Positions 1 to 5,510 of a stretch of DNA of 10,638 bases are shown one piece after another. The notes under the pieces were generated by a model that saw only the letters and a list, made by a program, of their open reading frames with translations, had not been told where the DNA came from and did not search any database. The position numbers were made by a program, and so were the translations under genes. The number at the start of each line of letters is the position of its first letter. The stretch's first letter is position 1. Origin of the DNA: an uncultured Actinobaculum sp. (lineage in GTDB: Bacteria > Actinomycetota > Actinomycetes > Actinomycetales > Actinomycetaceae); the NCBI GenBank assembly GCA_938020505.1, contig CALIHR010000008.1:1-10638 (forward strand). The letters run 5' to 3'.

Positions 1-201
1 GTGAGCAAGGCTGCGGGTTGGATCGCTCCCGTCCTGACCCAGGGAGGGCGGATCATCGGCGTCTGGGAGATGGATGACGGGGATCTTGTCGTCACCCCGT
101 TTCCAGGCGAGCAGGCGCCGCCGTCCAAGGCGCTGGAGGATGCGGCTGCGCGGCTCGCAGCGGTGCATGGTTTGGCAAAGGTGACACCGCGGGTGGGATG
201 A
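1..201 (+). CDS. C-terminal end of a winged-helix (YcaQ/HTH_42-like) protein, 5' partial
   Basis: An open frame enters from the left edge and stops at TGA 199-201, leaving 66 codons. The GTG at position 1 is probably coincidental, because the fragment looks like the tail of a larger protein. It has the pattern W-I-x-P-V-L-x-x-G-R-I-I-G-x-W near residues 7-22, then an acidic turn, a short beta strand, and a closing helix rich in Ala and Leu. I associate this pattern with the end of the winged-helix DNA-binding domain-containing family (Pfam HTH_42, E. coli YcaQ/AlkX). Family members are linked to DNA-crosslink glycosylase activity, but no catalytic part is visible here, so function cannot be judged. 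The next gene is on the opposite strand and convergent. The family call rests on pattern memory from a short fragment. Confidence 0.55.
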   Translation: MSKAAGWIAPVLTQGGRIIGVWEMDDGDLVVTPFPGEQAPPSKALEDAAARLAAVHGLAKVTPRVG

Positions 202-313
202 CCTCGACGTCGTCGGATCCGCCGACGAGTTTCCCACCGCGGACGCCAACAACGGCCCGGACATCGAAGAAGCGTGGATGCCGACGATCCCCGCCAAACC
301 GCTTTTCCGCGGA
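200..313 (+). pseudogene. Possible coding remnant without a start codon
   Basis: In frame 2 the segment encodes about 38 residues with strongly protein-like composition: many Asp and Glu, an A-N-N-G-P-D-I-E-E-A-W stretch, and roughly 85% G/C at third positions. The other forward frames read as Arg/Pro/Ser-rich shadow sequence. The frame is closed upstream by TGA at 182-184, and the first ATG (278) comes after most of the good-looking part. After about 313 the coding character fades, and the frame runs antisense into the hydrolase gene. I do not recognise the protein. It could be the end of a decayed or 5'-truncated gene, or a chance open frame in GC-rich DNA. Confidence 0.3.
210..232 (+). terminator. 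Candidate terminator hairpin after the HTH_42-like gene
   Basis: TCGTCGG (210-216) and CCGACGA (222-228) form a 7-bp stem with a 5-nt loop, followed by GTTT. It begins 8 nt after the stop codon at 199-201. The stem is short and the T run weak, so it may equally be a chance palindrome in GC-rich DNA. Confidence 0.35.
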
Positions 314-381
314 AGACAGATGCCATGCGTTAGCCGCGGCAGAACGCCACAGGCCGCATCTGCCGGAAAGCAGCCGCTAGA

Positions 382-1899
382 TCACTTCCCGCAAAGCGTC
401 TTGTCCAGTGCTGAGACAGCCTGCCCGTACTTTCCAGCCTTCATCGTCTCCGCCTCTTTCGCGTTCACAGCAGGCTCGGCCGTCGTGACGATCGTGGCGG
501 CGGTCCCGTCGGACCTCACAGCACTGAGGCTATGATAGCCGGGGTTGTTGCCGCTGTGGCCCCAGACGACGCCGCAGCTGGACTTGTGACCGATGAGGCC
601 CAGCCCGTATTCACCGCCCATCTCTGGCGCTGGAACGCTTTTCTTCATCTCGGCGATGCTCGCCTGGCTCAGCAGCGATCCGTCGAAGACCGACTGCATG
701 AACTTGTTGAGCTCGCTAGGCGTGGAGATCATCGAACCGGCGGCCCACTCCCACGAAGGATCGGCCTCGGTGATGTCTTCGAGCTTGCCGGGCTTGCCGT
801 CACGCGTGTGATACCCGTGCGGGTGCTTGCCGCGAATGGCCTTCTCGCCCGGGCCCGGCATATAGGTGTGCTTGAGCCCCAAAGGTTTGACGATCTTCGC
901 CTCGATCTGCTCGGCGATCGGACGCTTGGCGACGCGCTCGGCCAACAACCCCAGAATGACGTAGTTGGCGTTGTTGTACTGGAACTTCGCCCCCGGCGCG
1001 AACTGCGCCGGCCGGCTCAGGACACCGTCGAGAACGTCCCTCGGCGAAACGTAATCGTTGCGAATCGCGAAGTAATCCAACTGGCCGTCCCCAAACTCTG
1101 GCAAGCCGGAAGTATGCTGGAGCAGTTGGCGCACCGTGATCTTCTTGCCGTCCACGCCCTGGCCCTTGACTATGCCTGGCAGGTACGCGTCGATCGGTTC
1201 GTCAAGCTTGACCTTGCCTTCTTCGACCATTTTCATAATGAGGACCGCTACGAACGTCTTCGTATTCGACGCGATCCGCACCTCGCCGTCGAGCGGAGGC
1301 GCCTCGCCGGTAGAGAGGTTGCCCTTGCCCGCCGTGGCGCCAACCGCATTGCCGTCCTTGTCGGTCTTCGCAGCCAGTGCGCCCGGGTAACCGTTATCCA
1401 CAAGGGTTTGAATAGTCGCCTTCAAATCCCGCCTCTGGGCCGCCTTCGACTTGCCGGTTCGCCTTGAAGAAGACGCCTGCTTCGAAGGAGCCGGGTGCTT
1501 CGAAGGACTCGCATACTTCGAGGCGGCCACCCGCTGTGAGGATGCCCCCGACGCCGATCTCAGCGAAGCCGACGCCGCCGTCGACGCGGACGCCATCGAC
1601 GATCTCGCCGCCTCGTCCGCCTGCGCCGAAGCGGCCGAGCCCCACGCCGCAACGCTGAGCCCGATCAGCCCCGCAAGCGACGCCGCCACGGACTTCACCG
1701 AAGGCGGACGAGACGACGCGACTCCAGATCCGCGCCCACGGAGGGCCCGAGAACGGAAAGCCGAACCAGGCGCACCCGAACCGGAGGCCGTTCGCCCGTT
1801 GGCTCCCGATGTTTTGCCAGACTGGATCCCGTCGCCCGCTGCCTCGCGAAACTCGCCGCTACGGAACCATTTCATTGTTGTTTTCTTTGAGTTGCTCAT
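382..1899 (-). CDS. Secreted serine hydrolase, class C beta-lactamase / DD-peptidase (S12) family, copy A
   Basis: A 505-residue protein with the active-site set of the penicillin-recognising S12 family: SxxK as S211-N-T-K214, YxN as Y308-N-N310, and HxG as H448-S-G450. The 97- and 140-residue spacings match Streptomyces R61 DD-carboxypeptidase. C442 and C503 could form a disulfide, consistent with an exported protein. A hydrophobic core at about 71-92 ends in A-Q-A, with predicted cleavage after residue 94. It is preceded by an unusually long basic, Ser/Gly-rich N-region and followed by a Ser/Ala/Lys linker to about 152 that could span the wall. The likely role is trimming peptidoglycan stem peptides or hydrolysing a related amide or ester outside the membrane; the substrate is not shown. 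The ATG at 1899 was chosen because the neighbouring paralogue starts with a matching MS...KWFR segment. A GTG at residue 68 would give a textbook signal peptide. The frame stays open to 2187, but that DNA aligns with the non-coding leader of copy B. Confidence 0.85.
   Translation of the reverse strand: MSNSKKTTMKWFRSGEFREAAGDGIQSGKTSGANGRTASGSGAPGSAFRSRALRGRGSGVASSRPPSVKSVAASLAGLIGLSVAAWGSAASAQADEAARSSMASASTAASASLRSASGASSQRVAASKYASPSKHPAPSKQASSSRRTGKSKAAQRRDLKATIQTLVDNGYPGALAAKTDKDGNAVGATAGKGNLSTGEAPPLDGEVRIASNTKTFVAVLIMKMVEEGKVKLDEPIDAYLPGIVKGQGVDGKKITVRQLLQHTSGLPEFGDGQLDYFAIRNDYVSPRDVLDGVLSRPAQFAPGAKFQYNNANYVILGLLAERVAKRPIAEQIEAKIVKPLGLKHTYMPGPGEKAIRGKHPHGYHTRDGKPGKLEDITEADPSWEWAAGSMISTPSELNKFMQSVFDGSLLSQASIAEMKKSVPAPEMGGEYGLGLIGHKSSCGVVWGHSGNNPGYHSLSAVRSDGTAATIVTTAEPAVNAKEAETMKAGKYGQAVSALDKTLCGK
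1468..1521 (-). repeat. Three 18-bp tandem units in the linker of hydrolase copy A
   Basis: On the plus strand TGCTTCGAAGGA occurs at 1478-1489 and 1496-1507, with a degenerate third copy (TACTTCGAGG) at 1514-1523, so the period is 18 bp. On the coding strand this gives three 6-residue units starting Ser-Lys (residues 127-144: SKYASP, SKHPAP, SKQASS). The period is a multiple of three, so copy-number change would alter linker length without a frameshift. The paralogue lacks these units. Confidence 0.75.
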
Positions 1900-2242
1900 G
1901 CCGCCAGTCTCGCGAAAACGACGCCGCGCAAACATCCCGCTGCCAGGCCAAGACGCACGTCGCACCGTCCCGAAACCGGCGGTGAAGCCACCCCGACGTC
2001 CGCGCCCTGCGCAGACGCCCGTCTTCGCCGTCAACGTGCGGGGCTCCGATCGCAAAAGCGATCGGAGCCCCGCACGTCCTGTCTGGTTTAATGAAACTCT
2101 CTGCTGCCTTTTCGCGCGCACCGCGAGAAGCCGCGGAGAATGAACCAAGCGAGACCGTCTCCCGCAAAATGCCGACGCCCCAGGCATCGAGAGTTTGCGA
2201 TCCCGGCGGACTCACCGCCTCACGCAGAAAGCAGCCGCCGCG
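1900..2242 (-). promoter_or_regulatory. Leader region of hydrolase copy A, 343 bp between the two hydrolase genes
   Basis: No gene is supported here. The region aligns in long patches with the DNA upstream of copy B. The shared patches on the plus strand include AATGAAACTCTCTGC (2090 and 3936), a CAGACGCCCG...CGCCGTCAACG block next to the hairpin, and a GGCTGCCAGGCCA-type block closer to the start codon. Conservation of these blocks between diverged copies suggests promoter or leader function. A minus-strand TTGACG beside the hairpin (2029-2034) could be a -35 box, but the hexamer 17 nt downstream (CGCAGG) is a poor -10. The strongest element is the inverted repeat at 2034-2077. At the right end come about 16 bp of sequence shared with the 3' flank of copy A. 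Confidence 0.5.
2034..2077 (-). promoter_or_regulatory. Perfect 20-bp inverted repeat with 4-nt loop upstream of hydrolase copy A
   Basis: The arms at 2034-2053 and 2058-2077 are exact reverse complements, separated by AAAA (plus strand). The arm contains GGGGCTCCGATCGC. It starts 134 bp upstream of the copy A ATG and is far longer than expected by chance. Neither strand has a T run after the stem, so a classical intrinsic terminator for copy B transcripts is not clear, though GC-rich actinobacteria also use hairpins without T runs. Alternatives are a structured 5' leader or a palindromic operator beside the TTGACG at 2029-2034. A related hairpin is at the equivalent place before copy B. Confidence 0.8.
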
Positions 2243-3694
2243 TCACTTCCCGCAGAGGGCCTTGTCCAGCGCCTGGACGCCCAGCCGTTTCCCTCCGGTC
2301 TTCTCGGCAGCCGTGTCTTTGACGTTCGTATGCGGAGTTGCGGTCGTGGCGATGACGGCCGCGGTTCCGTCGGGTCCCACCGCGTTGTCAGTCTGGTAGC
2401 CGGGAATGGTTCCGCCATGGCCCCAGGCCACGCCGCAGCTGAGCTTGTGCCCGATGAGGCCCAGGCCATACACGTCGCCGTCCTCGCCCGCGGGAACGGA
2501 CTTCTTCATTTCAGCAATGCTCGCCTGATTGAGCAGCGAGCCGTCGAAGACCGACTGCATGAACTTGTTGAGCTCGCTCGGCGTGGAAATCATCGAACCG
2601 GCGGCCCACGCCCATGACGGATCGGAATCGGTGATGTCCACAAGCTTGCCGGGCTTGTTGTCACGCGTGTGGTACCCGCGGGGGTGCTTGCCGCGAAGTG
2701 CTTTTTCGCCGTCCTTGGGCATGTAGGTGTGCTTGAGCCCCAGCGGCTTGACGATCTTCGCCTCGATCTGCTCGGCGATCGGCCGCTTGCCCACGCGCTC
2801 GGCCAGCAGCCCCAACACGATGTAATTCGTGTTCGTGTACTGGAACTTCGCCCCAGGAGCAAACTGTGCCGGTCTGGTCAGAGCCGTATCGAGGACGTCC
2901 CTGGGCGAGACATAATCGTTGCGAATGGCGAAAAAGTCCGGCAAAGCGAGCATGATCTCCGGCAACCCCGAGGTGTGCTGGAGCAGCTGGCGCACCGTGA
3001 TCTTCTTGCCGTCCACGCCCTGGCCCTTGATCAAGCCTGGCAGGTAGGTCTCGATCGGCTCGTCAAGCTTGACCTTGCCCTCCTCGACCATCTTCATGAC
3101 AAGGACCGCCACGAACGTCTTCGTATTCGACCCGATCCGCACCTCGCCGTCGAGCGGAGGCGCCTCGCCGGTGGCCAGGTTGCCCTTGCCCGCCGTCGCC
3201 CCGACAGCATTGCCGTCCTTGTCGGTCTTTGCAGCCAACGCACCCGGGTACCCGTTATCCACAAGGGTTTGAATGGTCGCCTTCAAATCCCGCTTCTGGG
3301 CCGCACTCGACTTCCCCCGCTTGGCCGATTGGCCCGACGGCGACGGCGTCGGGCCATCCAGCGTCAGGACCGACGCCCCATGCGCCAAGCTTTGGGATGA
3401 AACCAAGGCCGACGACGGCGCAACCTCGTCCGCCTGCGCAGAGACCGCGCCGAAGGACGCCGCGCCAATGCCGATGAGCCCCGCAAGCGAGGCAGCCGCC
3501 AGCCGCAGCGACCTCGCCCGCGGCGCAGATGCGAAACGGCCGGCAGAGGCAGACCGCGGCGCAACCGAAGGATAGAAAGAACTTCCGTCCGCGGAGCTTC
3601 CTTCCGCGCCGCTCGTTGCAATGGAGCGATCCGCAAACCGATCGGAATCGTCGCGACGGAACCATTTCACTGTTTTATTCGTTGTTTTGCTCAT
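2243..3694 (-). CDS. Secreted serine hydrolase, class C beta-lactamase / DD-peptidase (S12) family, copy B
   Basis: A 483-residue paralogue of the gene downstream of it. Active-site motifs are S189-N-T-K192, Y286-T-N288 and H426-G-G428. The putative disulfide cysteines are C420 and C481, and the signal-peptide A-Q-A ends at residue 88. From residue 131 to the end it aligns gap-free with residues 153-505 of copy A, about 80% identical by my count. The N-terminal region and linker differ in length and sequence. Differences inside the catalytic domain are not spread evenly: a run at 247-254 and the stretch after HxG (427-438) are largely rewritten. This suggests related but not identical substrates. 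The ATG at 3694 opens a segment (MSKTTNKTVKWFRR) resembling the start of copy A, so the long basic N-region before the signal peptide is probably real. Family membership is firm; whether it acts on D-Ala-D-Ala peptides, beta-lactams or esters is not. Confidence 0.86.
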   Translation of the reverse strand: MSKTTNKTVKWFRRDDSDRFADRSIATSGAEGSSADGSSFYPSVAPRSASAGRFASAPRARSLRLAAASLAGLIGIGAASFGAVSAQADEVAPSSALVSSQSLAHGASVLTLDGPTPSPSGQSAKRGKSSAAQKRDLKATIQTLVDNGYPGALAAKTDKDGNAVGATAGKGNLATGEAPPLDGEVRIGSNTKTFVAVLVMKMVEEGKVKLDEPIETYLPGLIKGQGVDGKKITVRQLLQHTSGLPEIMLALPDFFAIRNDYVSPRDVLDTALTRPAQFAPGAKFQYTNTNYIVLGLLAERVGKRPIAEQIEAKIVKPLGLKHTYMPKDGEKALRGKHPRGYHTRDNKPGKLVDITDSDPSWAWAAGSMISTPSELNKFMQSVFDGSLLNQASIAEMKKSVPAGEDGDVYGLGLIGHKLSCGVAWGHGGTIPGYQTDNAVGPDGTAAVIATTATPHTNVKDTAAEKTGGKRLGVQALDKALCGK

Positions 3695-3848
3695 GCCAAC
3701 CAGTCTTGCGGCTTCCGAGCAGCGCAGACATCCGGCTGCCAGGCCAATGCGCAAGTAGGGCCATCCCGACATTGACGCTGAAGCCATCCCGACCGAATGG
3801 AATATTCTTACGGTATGAAGGAGGCGAAGCCTGCCCCGGCATCGGAGC

Positions 3849-3877
3849 CCTGTACAGACGCCCGCCTCCGCCGTCAA
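3849..3877 (-). promoter_or_regulatory. Weak candidate promoter for hydrolase copy B
   Basis: On the minus strand TTGACG (3872-3877) lies 17 nt before TACAGG (3849-3854), adjoining the conserved hairpin. The -35 match is good and is kept in copy A; the -10 lacks the final T. It would give a leader of about 150 nt. A start within the A/T-rich stretch nearer the gene is an alternative. Confidence 0.22.
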
Positions 3878-3878
3878 C

Positions 3879-3919
3879 GCGCAGGGACCCAATCGCCTTT
3901 TGCGACCGGAGCCTCGCGC
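3879..3919 (-). promoter_or_regulatory. Imperfect hairpin upstream of hydrolase copy B
   Basis: Arms 3879-3896 and 3902-3919 (18 nt each, loop CTTTT on the plus strand) occupy the position equivalent to the perfect inverted repeat of copy A. Read as minus-strand RNA, the stem has 12 Watson-Crick pairs, 4 G-U pairs and 2 mismatches. Read on the plus strand the four wobbles become A-C mismatches. This fits a structure kept as RNA in the leader transcript, but the number of changes is too small to be conclusive. Confidence 0.55.
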
Positions 3920-4039
3920 ACCCTCTGCCTCGTCCAATGAAACTCTCTGCGGCCTCCTCATACACGCACGGGCGGCTGCGCCGAACGAACCGAAGCAGAC
4001 CGCCCTCCCGCAGAAGGCGGACGCCCCGGCCGGAGTCCC

Positions 4040-4714
4040 TCACAGCCCGGTGTGAACTGCGGCCTCCGACGCGCCCGGCGTGACGTCGCGGGCGCGGCGC
4101 ACGAGCTCGGCGGCGGGCTCGTCGTAGCCGACGCCCACGAGCTGACGCCCGACAAACGTCAAAGAGGTCACGGAGCACAGGGCGCACTCCCGTTTGCGCG
4201 GGTCGTGGGCGAGCGGGCGCCCTTCGACGAAACGGCGCATCGTCCATATCGGGAGCTGGTGAGAGACGAGCATCGCCTCGCCGCCTTCGGCCTCACGGAG
4301 GGCGCGGCGCACGGACCCGGACAGGCGTGCCACGATCTCCCTGTAAGGCTCGCCCCAGGAAGGCTCGGCCGGATTGACGTACCACGGCCAGTACCGCGGA
4401 TGGGCAAGAATGAGCCGATTTCTGTTGACGTTGACGCCCTCGAACTTGTTTCCCGCCTCAATCAGGCCCTCGTCGAGGACAACCGGCAGCCCGTGCCTTT
4501 GCGCCGTCGGCTCGGCCGTCTCCCGAGCCCTTTCGAGCGGCGAAGAGACGATGAGCCGCAGGTCGCGCCCGTCGAAGAAATCGGCTGCGCTCTCGGCCAT
4601 GGCGCGCCCCAGGGGCGTGAGATGAAAACCCGGCTGCCGCCCGTAAAGCTGCCCGCTGGGATTGTCCACCTCCCCGTGGCGCACGAAATGGACGGTCGTG
4701 AGTTTGTCGTTCAT
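4040..4714 (-). CDS. Histidine phosphatase superfamily protein
   Basis: A 224-residue cytoplasmic protein of the phosphoglycerate-mutase-like (branch 1) fold. The R-H-G-E catalytic motif is at residues 12-15, with H13 the expected phospho-acceptor. The S-S-P-L-E-R-A-R-E-T-A segment at 57-67 supplies a phosphate-binding Arg (R62), E86 sits in the L-I-E-A-G segment, and the second catalytic His is H152 in V-S-H-Q. Length is normal and no signal peptide is seen. The N-terminal pattern (RHGEVxNPxGxLYGRxPGFHLTxLGRxMA) resembles the actinobacterial subgroup found beside cytochrome c biogenesis genes (Rv0525 in M. tuberculosis, near ResA/CcdA/ResB homologues). None of those genes is visible here. 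The substrate is unknown. The ATG at 4714 gives the usual short lead-in to the first strand; the upstream Shine-Dalgarno is weak. A direct repeat lies 15 bp upstream. Confidence 0.88.
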   Translation of the reverse strand: MNDKLTTVHFVRHGEVDNPSGQLYGRQPGFHLTPLGRAMAESAADFFDGRDLRLIVSSPLERARETAEPTAQRHGLPVVLDEGLIEAGNKFEGVNVNRNRLILAHPRYWPWYVNPAEPSWGEPYREIVARLSGSVRRALREAEGGEAMLVSHQLPIWTMRRFVEGRPLAHDPRKRECALCSVTSLTFVGRQLVGVGYDEPAAELVRRARDVTPGASEAAVHTGL

Positions 4715-4729
4715 GTGTCCAGCCTGCCG

Positions 4730-4763
4730 TCGGTTTGATGGATTCAGCTCGGTTTGATGGATT
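4730..4763 (-). repeat. 15-bp direct repeat, period 19, just upstream of the phosphatase gene
   Basis: TCGGTTTGATGGATT occurs at 4730-4744 and again at 4749-4763 with no mismatch. The two copies occupy most of the 75-bp gap between the MarR stop (4790) and the phosphatase ATG (4714), and the nearer copy ends 15 bp from that ATG. The 19-bp spacing is close to two helical turns, so it could be an operator pair. A simple tandem slippage product is the other option. Confidence 0.7.
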
Positions 4764-4789
4764 GAGCGTCGCCGGAGTTCGGGGGGGGT

Positions 4790-5464
4790 TCAGCCCGCCC
4801 GCGAGTCCGGCGCGTCTTCCGACTCGCCGAACGGCGACGGACCTCCGGAGCCCGCCGAACGGCCAGAAGGCCGCAACCTTCGGGGCCCCGCCGAACCGGC
4901 CGAGCCTTCCGAACCAGTTGAGCCTCCCGAACCAACCGAGCCAGCCGGTCCGCGAGAGGCAGCGGAGCCTCCCGACCCCGCCGGAGAGTCCGCGGGCCTG
5001 ACGGGCCTCACTTCGCTGGCGACGTCGGCCAAGATGTTCGACAGGCGCCCAAGCTCCAGCATGTCTTCTCTGCCCAGCTTGTCGACGAGCACGCGGCGAA
5101 CCGAATTCACGTGAGAAGGGGCAGCCGAAACCAAGTACTCGAATCCTTTCTCAGTCAGTATGCAGTTGACGCCTCGGCGGTCGTCGGCGCAGGGCTCGCG
5201 CTTGACCAGGCCGGCGTCTTCAAGTCTGCGCACCGTATGGGTCAGCCGGGAACGTGAGTGGACGAGCCTGTCCGCGAGATTGGACATGCGGATCGTCCGC
5301 CCAGGCGACTCCGAAAGGTGCGCAAGCACTTCGTATTCGTTGAGGGATATACCCTTTTCATTCTCTATGTCCTGATTGAGCACTTCCATCACGAGGGAAA
5401 CAGCACGCAAGAAAGCCCGCCAAGCTTTCTGTTCCTCCGGTGAAAGCCACTGAACGTCAGTCAT
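4790..5464 (-). CDS. MarR-family transcriptional regulator with Gly/Ser/Ala-rich C-terminal tail
   Basis: A 224-residue regulator. Residues 1-155 are a normal MarR winged-helix protein: a long N-terminal helix (8-36), a helix-turn-helix at about 55-83 with R-L-V-H-S-R-S-R-L-T-H-T-V as recognition region, the D-D-R-R-G wing at 94-98, and C-terminal dimerisation helices to about 152. C92 and C101 flank the wing and could be redox sensitive, though this is only a possibility. From about 158 to 224 a Gly/Ser/Ala/Pro-rich tail follows, unusual for a family that normally ends near 150-170 residues. The ATG at 5464 was chosen because GGGAGG lies 4 nt upstream; the earlier in-frame GTG (5474-5476) overlaps that Shine-Dalgarno. 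The 3' end adjoins a run of eight identical bases (4781-4788, G on the plus strand). The ligand and targets are unknown. Confidence 0.85.
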   Translation of the reverse strand: MTDVQWLSPEEQKAWRAFLRAVSLVMEVLNQDIENEKGISLNEYEVLAHLSESPGRTIRMSNLADRLVHSRSRLTHTVRRLEDAGLVKREPCADDRRGVNCILTEKGFEYLVSAAPSHVNSVRRVLVDKLGREDMLELGRLSNILADVASEVRPVRPADSPAGSGGSAASRGPAGSVGSGGSTGSEGSAGSAGPRRLRPSGRSAGSGGPSPFGESEDAPDSRAG

Positions 5465-5478
5465 CGCACCTCCCACAC

Positions 5479-5507
5479 AAAAGGCCCGGAAACCGCCCGG
5501 GCCTTTT
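5479..5507 (-). terminator. Intrinsic terminator of the bS22 gene, abutting the MarR start
   Basis: AAAAGGCCCGG (5479-5489) and CCGGGCCTTTT (5497-5507) form a perfect 11-bp stem with a 7-nt loop. On the minus strand it starts 3 nt after the bS22 stop and ends in TTTTGTGT, a good Rho-independent terminator. It is symmetric enough to work on both strands. Only 14 nt separate its end from the MarR ATG. Confidence 0.85.
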
Positions 5508-5510
5508 AGG

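Larger units (their letters stand above)
365..4035. repeat. Tandem duplication: two hydrolase genes each with its leader
   Basis: Unit A spans about 365-2195 and unit B about 2227-4035, an offset of roughly 1.85 kb. Homology includes about 16 bp beyond the stop codons (GAAAGCAGCCGC at 365 and 2227), the whole gene, and most of the roughly 340 bp upstream. Sampled coding stretches are about 90% identical in nucleotides, for example around 1321-1440 against 3182-3301. The leaders and N-terminal coding regions are clearly more diverged and contain indels. Unit edges are approximate because they were aligned by eye. Confidence 0.8.
3695..4039 (-). promoter_or_regulatory. Leader region of hydrolase copy B, 345 bp
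   Basis: No gene is supported. The region carries the same patches as the copy A leader, a weaker version of the hairpin (3879-3919), and a more A/T-rich stretch near 3795-3820 with the palindrome GAATATTC (3800-3807) that copy A lacks. It also has an 11-bp direct repeat (GCCATCCCGAC at 3759-3769 and 3782-3792) that is single in copy A. These differences could give the two paralogues different expression. Confidence 0.45.

Noticed and set aside
532..1467. Long plus-strand open frame (311 codons) antisense to hydrolase copy A
   Set aside because: It mirrors the real gene on the other strand, is rich in Arg/Leu/Asp in shadow style, and has no recognisable domain. A similar antisense frame appears opposite copy B (2669-3400), as expected from shared coding sequence.
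1900..2187. Upstream extension of hydrolase copy A by 96 residues
   Set aside because: The extension is Arg-rich and crosses the perfect inverted repeat and DNA homologous to the non-coding leader of copy B. It reflects lack of stops in GC-rich DNA.
5465..5476. GTG start at 5476 for MarR
   Set aside because: The extra codons (GTG GGA GGT GCG) are the Shine-Dalgarno of ATG 5464.
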